A stretch of DNA of 64,000 bases from positions 1-64,000 of the forward strand of contig CAMARK010000010.1 of NCBI GenBank assembly GCA_945860205.1, read 5' to 3'. Shown here in pieces: positions 7,795-17,412 of the stretch. This stretch comes from Reyranella massiliensis 521 (GTDB lineage: Bacteria; Pseudomonadota; Alphaproteobacteria; Reyranellales; Reyranellaceae). Below the pieces are notes generated by a model, which did no database searches, was not told the DNA's origin, and was given only the letters and a program-made list of their open reading frames with translations. How positions within the stretch are numbered: position 1 is the first letter of the stretch; every line of letters begins with the position of its first letter. Position numbers and translations under genes: made by a program.

Positions 7795-9084
7795 TCAGTT
7801 GACCATCGCCTGATAGACGAGATCGCGCATCAGGTAGCGATAGCGCAGCCGAGCCGCCGGCGACTGCATCATGTAGACGACGAACAGCCGTTCCTTGGGA
7901 TCGTGCCAGAAGTAAGTCCCGTAGGCGCCGCCCCAATAGTAGTCGCCCGGCGTTCCCGGCAGTGGGTTGCGGCCGACATCGGTGCGGACGGCAAAGCCCA
8001 GGCCGAAGCCCTGCCCCATGCGGGCACTGGGTTCGAGGGCCTCGAAGCGGAACATGTCGGCCCCCATCTTGATATCCGGCGGCAGGGCATCGGCCGTCAT
8101 GAGGTCGATGCTCTTGCGCGAGATCAGGCGCACGCCGTCGAGCTGGCCGCCGTTGGCGAACATCTGCAGGAAGCGCGCGTAGTCGGCCGCGGTCGAGACC
8201 ATGCCGCCGCCGCCCGACCTCCAGGTGAACTTTTCGGCGATGTCGGGGATCGACGGCACCTCGTTCTTCGGCCCCTCCTTCATCGGCTTGGCGCCGCGCG
8301 CCTTCTTGTCGGCGGCGATTTCGAAGGCGGTGTCACCCATCTTGAGGGGCTTGGTGATGCGCTCCTCGATGAACTTGTCGAGCGGCATGCCCGAGGCGAC
8401 CTCGACGACGTGGCCCAGCACGTCGGTCGACACCGAATATTCCCAGGTCGTGCCGGGCTGATAGAGCAGCGCGAGCTTGGCCAGCTTGTCGGCCATCTCG
8501 GCGTTGGTCTGGCCGCGATCGTTGACCTTCATGTCGAGGTAGGACTGCTTCACCGGATTGGCGCCGATCGCGCCATACGTAAGACCCGAGGTGTGACGCA
8601 TCAGGTCCTGCACCGTCATCGGCCGCGCCTGAGGTTCGAGCGCGATCTCGACCGTGCCATCGTCCTTCTTCTTGGGCACCGCCACCTTGGTCTCGCCGAA
8701 GGCCGGGATGTAGCGCGACACCGGGTCGGCCAGGGTGAGCTTGCCCTCTTCCATGAGGATCATCGCCGCCACCGAGACGATGGGCTTGGTCATCGAGGCG
8801 ATACGGAAGATGGTGTCGTTGGTCATCGCAACCTTGGCTTCCTTGTCGCGGAAGCCGAACGAGTCGAACATGACGATCTTGCCGTTGCGCACGATCAGCA
8901 CGACAGCGCCCGGCAGCTCGTTGTTCTTCACGCCGTCGTTGATCCGGTCGCCGAGCGTCTTGAGGCGGGTCGACAGGAAGCCCACTTCCTCAGGCGACTG
9001 CGCCCTGGGAATACCCTGCGCACTGGCGGGGACCGCCATGCCGAGGATGAGCGCCGCCGCGGCGGCCGTACGAAACATCGACAT
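7795..9084 (-). CDS. Exported serine hydrolase, beta-lactamase/family VIII esterase type
   Basis: A 429-residue protein with a signal peptide (1-22, ending ASA-QG). The penicillin-binding fold is marked by SMTK (S97, K100), where S97 would be the nucleophile. Y216 in YSV replaces the usual YxN, and WGGAYGT near the C-terminus takes the KTG place. The YSV and WGG variants favour a family VIII carboxylesterase over a true class C beta-lactamase. The start at 9084 is preceded by GGAGGAAA. The frame stays open upstream into the neighbouring gene but that part is not coding for this protein. The substrate is unknown. Confidence 0.82.
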   Translation of the reverse strand: MSMFRTAAAAALILGMAVPASAQGIPRAQSPEEVGFLSTRLKTLGDRINDGVKNNELPGAVVLIVRNGKIVMFDSFGFRDKEAKVAMTNDTIFRIASMTKPIVSVAAMILMEEGKLTLADPVSRYIPAFGETKVAVPKKKDDGTVEIALEPQARPMTVQDLMRHTSGLTYGAIGANPVKQSYLDMKVNDRGQTNAEMADKLAKLALLYQPGTTWEYSVSTDVLGHVVEVASGMPLDKFIEERITKPLKMGDTAFEIAADKKARGAKPMKEGPKNEVPSIPDIAEKFTWRSGGGGMVSTAADYARFLQMFANGGQLDGVRLISRKSIDLMTADALPPDIKMGADMFRFEALEPSARMGQGFGLGFAVRTDVGRNPLPGTPGDYYWGGAYGTYFWHDPKERLFVVYMMQSPAARLRYRYLMRDLVYQAMVN

Positions 9085-9118
9085 TGTCTTTCCTCCGGAT
9101 TTCCTTGGCCGCATCAGA

Positions 9119-9150
9119 GCAAAACGCCCCCGCTTGCGCGAGGGCGTTTC
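9119..9150 (-). terminator. Rho-independent terminator after the cyclase gene
   Basis: On the minus strand, AAACGCCC and GGGCGTTT pair around an inner GCG/CGC stem and are followed by TTTTG. It lies about 55 bases past the cyclase stop and just upstream of the hydrolase start, so it separates the two minus-strand units. Confidence 0.75.
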
Positions 9151-9187
9151 GGAGCGCGAGCCGCCGTGCGGTCGGCTCACGGCAGGC

Positions 9188-9217
9188 TCAGGTAACGGCG
9201 ACCTCAGGTAACGGCGA
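9188..9217. repeat. 14-bp tandem duplication spanning a stop codon
   Basis: TCAGGTAACGGCGA occurs at 9188-9201 and again at 9204-9217 (period 16). On the minus strand the right-hand copy encodes the last residues and TGA stop of the cyclase gene. The left-hand copy lies just beyond the stop. Confidence 0.85.
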
Positions 9218-10271
9218 TGGGCCCGCCGTTCGATCCCGTGGCGCCCTTGATCGGGGCCGGCGAGAAGATGTAGGCGAACTGGTACTTGCGGTCGGCGATC
9301 AGCGTCGTGAAGTCCAGGTTCTCGTGGTTGAAGATGCCGTTCTTGGTGATCAGCTCGGCATGCACCGGGAAAGCGAGATCCTTGTTCGGGTTGGGCACGA
9401 CCTCGGTCGCCCAGGTGTCGGCACCTGTCAGGGAAATGCCCTTGTCGATGCACCACTTCGCGACTTCCATGCCGATACCGGGCTCGCCACCGTTGAACTT
9501 GTCGTTGTTCTTCATCCAGAGTTCGCCCCAGCCGGTGTTGAAGAACACGGCATCGCCTTCCTTCACGTCGGCTTCCTGCATGTTCTGCTTCTGCAGGCAG
9601 GCGCGCAGATCGGCGACGGTGATCTCCTGGCCCGCCTCCATCATCGCGCCCTTGTGCGCCTTGAGGTCGAACAGATGTCCACGGGTGAAGAACGGCTTCA
9701 CCTGCTCGATGCCGAGCTTCTTCATGCCGTAGGCGCTGCCCATCTCCTGCTCGGTGACGCCGTTGTAGTAGCGCATTTCGTTCTTGTCGCCGTCCTTGCC
9801 CATCTGGATACCGATGTGCGCGAGGCCGTCGAACTGCGTGCCGGTCTGGCCGATCTCGGTCGAGAGATACTCGTCGTTGTAGATCAGCTTATTGGCGCCG
9901 AACGAGCCGCCAGTCGGGCCGCCCGGAATGCGCAAGGTGAAGGCGCGCTCGCCGAACTTCGGCATTGCCGATTCATAGACGCGGCCGATGCGGTAGACCT
10001 TGCCGTCCTTGATCAGCTTGACGGTGTCAAGGGTCTTGGCCGGCGTCATGTAGTTCGACGCGCCGGCCTGATCGTCCTTGCCCCACTTGGGATGCGGCCA
10101 CCAGACCGGCGTCGGCGCCTGCGCGATCTGCTGGGCGTGCGCTGCACCGGCCATCAACGTGCCCGCCGCGACGGCGCCGCCAACCAGTCCGGCGGTGAGG
10201 AAGTTGCGACGCTCCTCGTCGACGCCTGCTTCTTTGAGTTCTTCCTTGTCTTGGAGATATCTCGAGTCCAT
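9204..10271 (-). CDS. Tat-exported cyclase family protein
   Basis: A 355-residue protein of the kynurenine-formamidase-like cyclase superfamily. A twin-arginine leader is present (ERRNFL at 20-25, then a hydrophobic stretch ending AGAAHAQ), which implies export of the folded metal-bound enzyme. The metal-site region reads TGTQFDGLAHIG, a variant of HxGTHxDxxxH with Gln at two of the usual His positions. These enzymes hydrolyse cyclic amides or lactones. The substrate is unknown. It is divergent from a COG0523 metallochaperone gene, 116 bases away. Confidence 0.78.
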   Translation of the reverse strand: MDSRYLQDKEELKEAGVDEERRNFLTAGLVGGAVAAGTLMAGAAHAQQIAQAPTPVWWPHPKWGKDDQAGASNYMTPAKTLDTVKLIKDGKVYRIGRVYESAMPKFGERAFTLRIPGGPTGGSFGANKLIYNDEYLSTEIGQTGTQFDGLAHIGIQMGKDGDKNEMRYYNGVTEQEMGSAYGMKKLGIEQVKPFFTRGHLFDLKAHKGAMMEAGQEITVADLRACLQKQNMQEADVKEGDAVFFNTGWGELWMKNNDKFNGGEPGIGMEVAKWCIDKGISLTGADTWATEVVPNPNKDLAFPVHAELITKNGIFNHENLDFTTLIADRKYQFAYIFSPAPIKGATGSNGGPIAVT

Positions 10272-10387
10272 GGCCGCTCCTCCTTTGTTATCGTTTATTT
10301 GGAAAGCGTCCCGCCGCCGCGGTTTATCGTCAAGCCAAAGTCGCGGAGTTACTTTGTTACATATGCAAAAATGCTAGGGTTCCCTCC

Positions 10388-11419
<1,032 letters not shown>

Positions 11420-11422
<3 letters not shown>

Positions 11423-11892
11423 TGCGTTTTCTTGTCCTGGCCTGTGCTCTGGTTCTGGCGGGCACTGTCCTGCCGGCGGCCGCCCAGACAGAGATCAAGT
11501 CGACCTGCTTCTGCCAGCTCGGCAACGATCCCAAGCAGTTCACCGCCGAAGTCGCGGTCACGGATGCCAATCGCGCCGCCCTCGCAAGGATGATGACGGC
11601 CGGCGACTTCGATTTGCGCAAGACGGTGAAGGTCACCGGCGACGGATGCACCCCGGCCGAGTGGCGGAGGAACCGCCTGTGCGGCAGCACTTCGGTGACG
11701 ACGACGAAGCCCGACGGGACACGCGACAGCAAGTCGTTCGACAATACGCCGGTCTCGGGAACGAAGACCCTGCGGATCACCAACACCGGCAACATGCCCC
11801 GGAAGTCGGGCACGCCGTCCGGCAAGTTCGTGCTCGACGAGGATCGCTGGGCGAAGGTCCAGGTGATCCTGGTCGGCGGCCGCGAGGAATGA
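11420..11892 (+). CDS. Small secreted CxC protein, paralogue A
   Basis: The coding start is the ATG at 11422, which overlaps the metallochaperone stop (TGATG), so translation is probably coupled. The product is 156 residues with a signal peptide ending AAAQ (about 22). The mature part opens with STCFCQLG (C29, C31), then VAVTDANRAALARMM and two further cysteines at DGC and RLC. It shares CxC, a TDANRA block and the cysteine layout with the protein at 15469-15861, so the two are paralogues. The cysteines could bind metal or form disulphides. I do not recognise the family. Confidence 0.7.
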
Positions 11893-11896
11893 CGAT

Positions 11897-11922
11897 GGAC
11901 CGGGCGGCAAGCCGCCCGGTCC
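11897..11922. terminator. Bidirectional hairpin between convergent genes
   Basis: GGACCGGGCGGC and GCCGCCCGGTCC form a 12-bp perfect stem with a 2-base spacer, just past the stop of the secreted-protein gene and 10 bases from the stop of the convergent glutathione transferase gene. There is no T-tract, so termination strength is uncertain. Confidence 0.55.
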
Positions 11923-11931
11923 CTCCGTCCC

Positions 11932-12558
11932 TCAGGCCGCGTCCTGCTGCGGCAGCAGGTCGGCGTACTTCTTGAAGCCGGGCAGCTTCTCGACGCGGCC
12001 CATCCACGCCTTCACGTTGGCGTAAGGCGCGAGGTCGATGGCGCCTTCCTCGGCATAGGCGACATCGCCATAGACCGCGACGTCGGCGATGGTGGCCTCG
12101 TTGCCGACCAGGAAGGACGACTTGGCGAGCGAGGCGTCGAGCACCTTCAGGGCATCGTTGGCGAGGCCGGTGTAGAGCTGAAGGACGTTGTCGTCGGCCT
12201 TCATGAAGCCCTTCTTGATGGCGCGCGGGCGGTAGACGTTGGGCGCCAGGCGATCGAACTCCCAGAACAGCCACTCCCGTACGCGTGCCTTCTCCTCGGC
12301 GGTCTTGCCGCCCATCTTGCCGAACTTGTCAGCGAGATAGAGCAGGATCGAGCCCGACTGGCAGAGCTTGAGCTCGCCGTCGACCAGCGCCGGCACCTGG
12401 CCGTAACGGTTGACCGCGAGATACTCCGGCTGCTTGTGGGCGCCGGCGCGGAGATCGACGTGCTTGTAGGCAAAAGCCTGGCCCATCAGCGACATGGCAA
12501 GGCCCGCCTTGTAGGTTGGGCCGCTCAGCCAAATGCCGTAAAGCGTCATCTTTGACAT
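11932..12558 (-). CDS. Glutathione S-transferase
   Basis: Cytosolic 208-residue enzyme with a thioredoxin-like domain (1-80) and a helical domain. NRYGQVPALVD contains the cis-proline and QSGSILLYLAD the gamma-glutamyl-binding Ser. The N-cap sequence SFLVGNEATIADVAVY in the helical domain is typical of the family. It would conjugate or reduce electrophiles with glutathione. It is not close to the other transferase at 4448-5074. The start at 12558 has GGAGGAAAC just upstream. Confidence 0.82.
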   Translation of the reverse strand: MSKMTLYGIWLSGPTYKAGLAMSLMGQAFAYKHVDLRAGAHKQPEYLAVNRYGQVPALVDGELKLCQSGSILLYLADKFGKMGGKTAEEKARVREWLFWEFDRLAPNVYRPRAIKKGFMKADDNVLQLYTGLANDALKVLDASLAKSSFLVGNEATIADVAVYGDVAYAEEGAIDLAPYANVKAWMGRVEKLPGFKKYADLLPQQDAA

Positions 12559-12621
12559 GTTTCCTCCAGAAGAACGGTTAATGGCGCGGCATTAGCACGC
12601 CGCCTGCGGACAAGCATCCCA

Positions 12622-12654
12622 CTTGAGCGTGAGGCCCCCCTTGAGCGTGAGGCC
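12622..12654. repeat. 15-bp direct repeat, period 18
   Basis: CTTGAGCGTGAGGCC is present at 12622-12636 and 12640-12654, in the spacer between the divergent transferase and VOC-family genes. No hairpin is formed. It is too short to be a known element. Confidence 0.8.
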
Positions 12655-12675
12655 GTTGTGCCTGTATGACCGGGC

Positions 12676-13428
12676 ATGAAAATTTCGGCCCGCGACATCG
12701 ATCATCTCTCGGTCAACAGCACCGACCTCGAGACCACCGCCGCCAAGCTCCAGCAGCTCGGCTTCAACCTGACGCCGGAGGGGGTGGAGCCGCGCTGCAT
12801 CTGCTTCCAGCCCGACAGCGACGACATCCCGAACTACCTCGAACTGCTGACCGGCGACACCCAGCGCGTCGCCCTGGCGATGAACGTCGAGGAACTCGAG
12901 GGCGAGGAACGCACCCACGCCTGGGAAACCGAGGACGGTTTCGAGGTCGACGTCGGCGTGGTCATCGGTGAGACCGGCGGGCCGCTGCCCTGGTTCGCGG
13001 TCAAGAACGAGACGCCCGATGGCTTCATGGAGCCGGAATGGATCGTCCATCCCAACGGCGCGCTCGGCATGATGGCCATCCATGCCGTCGCCGAGAATCC
13101 GCGCGAGACCGCGAAGGCCCTGAAGGTCGCGTGGGGCGGCAAGACCGAGGAGATCTTCGACGGTTGCATGATGGTCAAGGCCGGCTCCGTGGAGCTGCTG
13201 ATCTGGTCGCCGCTCGCCTACCAGCTCGAATACAAGGCGCTCGAGATCATGGCGCCGCAGGACCTGCCGGTCATCGTCGGCGCCGCCATCGCGATCGAAC
13301 GCTCACGCCCGCTGCAGGCGCTGCTGCGCGCCAACAACGTGCCTTTCGCCCTGACCGAAGGCGACCGCGTACTCATCGCCCCCGAGCAGTCGGGCGGGCT
13401 GATGCTGGAATTCATGCCGCAGACCTGA
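12676..13428 (+). CDS. VOC-superfamily (glyoxalase-like) protein
   Basis: A 250-residue soluble protein with two betaalphabetabetabeta modules. The opening IDHLSVNSTDLETTAAKLQQ is the usual VOC first strand and helix, and WIVHPNGALGMMAIH begins the middle repeat. It fits the Glyoxalase_3-type layout. Expected metal ligands are not all obvious, so binding or hydrolase roles are as likely as a dioxygenase. Its end is 14 bases from the end of the convergent metallo-hydrolase gene. No substrate can be proposed. Confidence 0.68.
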   Translation: MKISARDIDHLSVNSTDLETTAAKLQQLGFNLTPEGVEPRCICFQPDSDDIPNYLELLTGDTQRVALAMNVEELEGEERTHAWETEDGFEVDVGVVIGETGGPLPWFAVKNETPDGFMEPEWIVHPNGALGMMAIHAVAENPRETAKALKVAWGGKTEEIFDGCMMVKAGSVELLIWSPLAYQLEYKALEIMAPQDLPVIVGAAIAIERSRPLQALLRANNVPFALTEGDRVLIAPEQSGGLMLEFMPQT

Positions 13429-13442
13429 TCACAGCGCCGGCC

Positions 13443-14210
13443 CTAGAAAGCAGGCGCCGGCGCCTGGGGGACGTCCTTCCAGAAATCGGGGTCATGGCCG
13501 AAGAACAGCCTGGCCCCGCCCCGCTCCAGCGCTTCGAGACGATCTAGCGACGCCAGCATCTGCTCGCGGTCGTAAACGAAGCGCGGCAGCCGGCGGTCGC
13601 GCAGCGTGCGGCAGAAGTAACAGGCGTCGCCGGTCAGCACGATCTCGCCAGCCTCGGTGCGCACCTTGAGCGACTGATGGCCGGGCGTGTGGCCATAGGT
13701 CGGCAGGCAGATCACGCTGCCGTCACCGAACAGATCGTGCTCGCCCTCGACCTGCTTCACCGGATGACCATGATCGAAATCGGCCTTGAAGAAGCCGACC
13801 TTGGCCGCGGTCTCGGGATCCTGTGCCGCCTGCCATTCCGGCCGCTGCACCACCATGGTCGCGTTGGGCACCAGTTCGTTGCCGCCGGCGTGGTCGAAAT
13901 GCAGGTGTGAGTTGACGATATAGTCGACCTTGCCGGGATCGCGGCCGATCGCTTCCAGGCGCGACTTCACGTCGTCGGCCGCACCGTACTGCTCGAAGCC
14001 GAAAATCCTGGCCACGCGCTCGCCCAGCCTGCCTGCGGCATCGATCCGGCATTGCGGGTGCATGCCGGTGTCGAACAGGGCGCGGCCCTTGGGATGCTCG
14101 ATCAGGTAGGACGGGATCGGCAGCGCCACCGGGCCGTCCTCGCCCTCGATCATGTCCTTGAGGCGTCCGACCAGCCGCCCGCAGGTCATGGCGTAGAGTT
14201 TCGCGGTCAT
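13443..14210 (-). CDS. N-acyl-homoserine-lactonase-like metallo-beta-lactamase fold hydrolase
   Basis: A 255-residue MBL-fold enzyme. The zinc site is complete: SHLHFDHAGG (H102, H104, D106, H107), then GHTPGH, GDACYF and FFGHD. Overall layout and length match AttM/AiiB-type lactonases, which open acyl-homoserine lactones or related lactones. Whether it quenches quorum signals here is only inferred, as no luxI/luxR genes are in view. The gene has no signal peptide. It is divergent from a secreted protein gene, with 63 bases between them. Confidence 0.8.
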   Translation of the reverse strand: MTAKLYAMTCGRLVGRLKDMIEGEDGPVALPIPSYLIEHPKGRALFDTGMHPQCRIDAAGRLGERVARIFGFEQYGAADDVKSRLEAIGRDPGKVDYIVNSHLHFDHAGGNELVPNATMVVQRPEWQAAQDPETAAKVGFFKADFDHGHPVKQVEGEHDLFGDGSVICLPTYGHTPGHQSLKVRTEAGEIVLTGDACYFCRTLRDRRLPRFVYDREQMLASLDRLEALERGGARLFFGHDPDFWKDVPQAPAPAF

Positions 14211-14273
14211 CGTTCCCTCACGCTGTCCCCTGACTGTCCCCGGGCGCTCTTTCGTCGGGCGAGCCTAACACAT

Positions 14274-15452
14274 ATGATTCGCGCCATGCGTCTCCTGCCG
14301 ATTCTCTGCCTCGCCCTGCTCTGCAGCCCCGTCCTCGCCCAGCCGCAACCGCGTGTCGCGCTCGACATCACCTTGCCGCCGCCGCCCGATCACCAGCTCT
14401 CGAGCTTCGGACCGCCAGGTCGTCTGGCGATCGGCCCCGACGGCACGCACTATGTGCTGCTGAGCAGTTTCGGCCCCTCGCCCGACGGCATCGCACCCGC
14501 GGCCAGCGCCCGTGTCGAACTGCTCGCTTACCGCCCCGACGGCGGTCTCAAGTTTCGTACCATGCTGCCGGTGCAGGCCCGCGTCGGTCCGCGCGGCTTC
14601 AATGCCACTTCGTTCGGCGTCGCGGTTACCTCCTCGGGCGAGACGGCGGTCTTCCTCAGCAGCTCTAACCAGGCGATGGCCACGCCGCAACGGGAGCGCT
14701 CGGTGACATCGATCTATCGCCTCACCGTCGACGGCAAGGTGCGGCGTACCACCGTCGTGCCGCCGGCAACACCGGGCGATCCGGCGTCCTACTATCAGAC
14801 CAAGTTCTACATCCCGACGGCCGACAACGGCCTGCTGGTCGGCGGCGGCTTCGGCCCCGGCCCATTCAACTGGTGGATCGGCAAGTTCGACGCCGAGGGC
14901 CAGCGTACCTGGCAGGCCGGCCCGGGGCCCGGCTATCCGGAAGATGTCTATGGTCTCGCCGTGAAGCCCGACGGCACCATTACCGCCACCGTCCAGGAGA
15001 TCCAGAGCGTCATGGCGCTCAGCCAATGGTACATCGCGCGCTTTGCCGCCGACGGCACGCCGCAGGGCCGGACGCCGTTCAACACGCAGGGCACGTCGTT
15101 CGCGCTGCTGCCCGCGGGATGGGTGTCGGCGCTCAGCCGGTTCGACACTTCGCGTCCACCGGAGATCGTGCGGATCGATGAGGCGGGAAATATCGCCAGC
15201 AGTGCGCCATGGCGCTACGGGCAGACGCGCCGCATGATCGCCGATGGCGATGGGTTCGTGGCCATCGTCTGCGACACGATGGATGGGCTGCCCTGCTACG
15301 TCGTGGCCGGCCGGACCGACGGACAGGTGCGCTGGCGGAGTCCGGCGGGCAACGTCAGCGACATCGCCCGGACACCGGACGGACAGATCGCGGCCCTGGT
15401 CTGGTCCGACGACAGTTTGACCGCGCGGCTGGTGCGCTACACCGTGCCCTAG
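14274..15452 (+). CDS. Secreted protein with repeat (propeller-like) sequence
   Basis: A 392-residue protein with a signal peptide (LPILCLALLCSPVLAQ, about 6-21). The mature part is rich in short strands and recurring (F/Y)xPDG, DADG and KPDG turns with hydrophobic blocks about 50-60 residues apart. This fits a beta-propeller. No catalytic motif is seen. The start could be the ATG at 14274 or the in-frame ATG at 14286. Both give a good leader. I do not recognise the family. Confidence 0.6.
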   Translation: MIRAMRLLPILCLALLCSPVLAQPQPRVALDITLPPPPDHQLSSFGPPGRLAIGPDGTHYVLLSSFGPSPDGIAPAASARVELLAYRPDGGLKFRTMLPVQARVGPRGFNATSFGVAVTSSGETAVFLSSSNQAMATPQRERSVTSIYRLTVDGKVRRTTVVPPATPGDPASYYQTKFYIPTADNGLLVGGGFGPGPFNWWIGKFDAEGQRTWQAGPGPGYPEDVYGLAVKPDGTITATVQEIQSVMALSQWYIARFAADGTPQGRTPFNTQGTSFALLPAGWVSALSRFDTSRPPEIVRIDEAGNIASSAPWRYGQTRRMIADGDGFVAIVCDTMDGLPCYVVAGRTDGQVRWRSPAGNVSDIARTPDGQIAALVWSDDSLTARLVRYTVP

Positions 15453-15468
15453 CCTCTTGCCGGCAGCC

Positions 15469-15861
15469 CTAGGGCTTGCCGCCGATCGTCAGCGTCTTGG
15501 CCTTGTCGAAAACGCTGACGTCATATGGCAAATCGCCGTCGAGCCGCCGATAGCCGATCTTTATCGTTTTGTTGCCGAGAAATACCTTGTTGCGACCGCA
15601 CAGCTTCGCTTCTTCAATGGAGAATGATTCAAGCAGCACGGTGTTGAAGGTATCGCCCTCGCCGGCCTCCATCCGCTTGCGGATGTCGGCCCGATTGGCG
15701 TCGGTAAGCGCGATCACGAGTTGAAAGGTCCCCGGCTCGTCGGCCCGCTCGCACAGGCACGAGCCTTCCCATTTCACTTTCTTTTCCTGGGCCAAAGCCG
15801 GACCAGCACCTGCAAGCCACGTGAACACCACGCACGCCAACGCTGCACCGAGCTTCGCCAT
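15469..15861 (-). CDS. Small secreted CxC protein, paralogue B
   Basis: A 130-residue exported protein with a signal peptide ending ALAQ (about 25). The mature part begins with WEGSCLCERA (C35, C37), then LVIALTDANRADIRKRM and a single later cysteine in LCGRN. The pattern CxC, about 12 residues, hydrophobic strand, TDANRA matches paralogue A at 11422-11892, about 3.6 kb away. It lies immediately downstream of gatB on the same strand, with 23 bases between them. Its function is unknown. The cysteines suggest a disulphide or metal site. Confidence 0.7.
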   Translation of the reverse strand: MAKLGAALACVVFTWLAGAGPALAQEKKVKWEGSCLCERADEPGTFQLVIALTDANRADIRKRMEAGEGDTFNTVLLESFSIEEAKLCGRNKVFLGNKTIKIGYRRLDGDLPYDVSVFDKAKTLTIGGKP

Positions 15862-15884
15862 GGGTTTCTCCCCCGTTGTGAGCC

Positions 15885-17333
15885 TTACCCGTCGAGTGCC
15901 TTCTTCAAGAGTTCGTTGACGATCTTGGGGTTGGCCTTGCCGCCGGTCGACTTCATGACCTGGCCGACAAACCAGCCCATCAGGGTGGGCTTGGCTTTAT
16001 AGGCCGTAACCTGGCCGGGATTGGCCTCGATCACTGCCTTGATGGCGGCCTCGATCGGGCCTGTATCCGTCACCTGCTTCAACCCACGTTCCTCGACGAG
16101 CACGGCCGGGTCCTTGCCGGTCTCTTCCATGGCAACGAAAAGATCCTTGGCGATGCGGCCCGAGATCGTGCCGTCGGCCTGCAGGTCGAGCAGCTTGCCG
16201 AGATGCTCCGCCTTGATCGGCGACTCCGCGATCGTGGCGCCACGCCGATTCAGCATCGCAAAGAAATCGCCCGTGACGAGCTTCACGGCTTCCTTTGCGT
16301 CGCGGCCCTTGGCCACCGTATCGAAGAACGCCGCCGTCTCCTTCTCAAGGACCAGCACGCCCGCATCGTAGGGCGTGAGACCGTATTCCTTGATGAAGCG
16401 GTTCTTCCGCGCATCCGGGAGTTCCGGCAGGCTGGCCCGGATCCTGTCGACATATTCCTGGGTGAAGACCAGCGGCAGTAGGTCGGGATCGGGGAAATAA
16501 CGATAGTCGTGCGCGTCTTCCTTGGATCGCATCGAGCGCGTCTCGTTGCGGCCGGGATCGTACAGGCGCGTCTCCTGCACGATCTTGCCGCCGCCCTCGA
16601 TGATCTCGACCTGGCGGCGCGCTTCGTATTCGATGGCCTGCTTGACGTAGCGGATCGAGTTCACGTTCTTGATCTCGCAGCGGGTGCCGAGCTCGGCGCC
16701 CGGCTTGCGTACCGAGACGTTGACGTCGCAGCGCATGGAGCCTTCATCCATGTTGCCGTCGCAAGTACCGAGATAGCGCACGATCGAGCGCAGCTTGGTG
16801 AGGTACGCCGCCGCCTCGTCGGCATTGCGCATGTCGGGCCGGCTGACGATCTCCATCAGCGCCACGCCCGACCGGTTGAGGTCGACATAGGTCTGGCTTG
16901 GGTGCTGGTCGTGCAGGCTCTTGCCGGCATCCTGCTCGAGATGCAGGCGCTCGATGCCGATGGCCTTGGTCGCTCCGTCGGCGAGATCGATCTCGACCGC
17001 GCCTTCGCCTACGATCGGGTCCTTGAACTGCGAAATCTGATAACCGGCCGGCAGATCGGCATAGAAGTAGTTCTTGCGGTCGAACACCGAGCGCAGGTTG
17101 ATCTGCGCGTTGAGCCCGAGGCCGGTGCGCACCGCCTGCTCGACACAGCGCTCGTTGATTACCGGCAGCATGCCCGGCATGGCGGCATCGACCAGCGACA
17201 CCTGGGTGTTGGGGTCGGCGCCGAACGTGGTCGGAGCGCCGGAAAAGAGCTTGGCTTCGGAGATGACCTGGGCATGGACTTCCAGCCCGAGCACGATTTC
17301 CCAGTCGCCCGTTTCGCCTTTGATCAGAGACAT
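15885..17333 (-). CDS. gatB: Aspartyl/glutamyl-tRNA amidotransferase subunit B
   Basis: Subunit B of GatCAB, which turns Glu-tRNA(Gln) and Asp-tRNA(Asn) into Gln- and Asn-tRNA. About 482 residues, the usual length. The kinase-like cradle begins [12 protein letters not shown] and includes [16 protein letters not shown]. The YqeY-like tail lies near the end ([17 protein letters not shown]). Start at 17333 chosen because homology begins there, with in-frame upstream ATGs lacking similarity. Unlike in many bacteria, gatB is not next to gatA. It is 3.2 kb away, with three receptor genes between. Confidence 0.94.
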   Translation of the reverse strand: MSLIKGETGDWEIVLGLEVHAQVISEAKLFSGAPTTFGADPNTQVSLVDAAMPGMLPVINERCVEQAVRTGLGLNAQINLRSVFDRKNYFYADLPAGYQISQFKDPIVGEGAVEIDLADGATKAIGIERLHLEQDAGKSLHDQHPSQTYVDLNRSGVALMEIVSRPDMRNADEAAAYLTKLRSIVRYLGTCDGNMDEGSMRCDVNVSVRKPGAELGTRCEIKNVNSIRYVKQAIEYEARRQVEIIEGGGKIVQETRLYDPGRNETRSMRSKEDAHDYRYFPDPDLLPLVFTQEYVDRIRASLPELPDARKNRFIKEYGLTPYDAGVLVLEKETAAFFDTVAKGRDAKEAVKLVTGDFFAMLNRRGATIAESPIKAEHLGKLLDLQADGTISGRIAKDLFVAMEETGKDPAVLVEERGLKQVTDTGPIEAAIKAVIEANPGQVTAYKAKPTLMGWFVGQVMKSTGGKANPKIVNELLKKALDG

Positions 17334-17412
17334 GACGGGTAAATAGGGTCTTGCGCCTTCCCTGTCCATGCTTAGGCTCTCCCGCAACAAAGACGTTTTC
17401 TGGGAGGCTAAA

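Noticed and set aside
9085-9456. N-terminal extension of the serine hydrolase to 9456
   Set aside because: The extension lies over the cyclase gene end and the terminator. The signal peptide and ribosome site support a start at 9084.
10272-10387. A Zur box controlling the metallochaperone
   Set aside because: A weak dyad around CATATG in the spacer lacks the arms expected for Zur sites. Not enough to claim.
13443-14210. A quorum-quenching locus
   Set aside because: The enzyme is lactonase-like, but no LuxI, LuxR or other quorum gene lies within the window. MBL-fold lactonases also act on other substrates.
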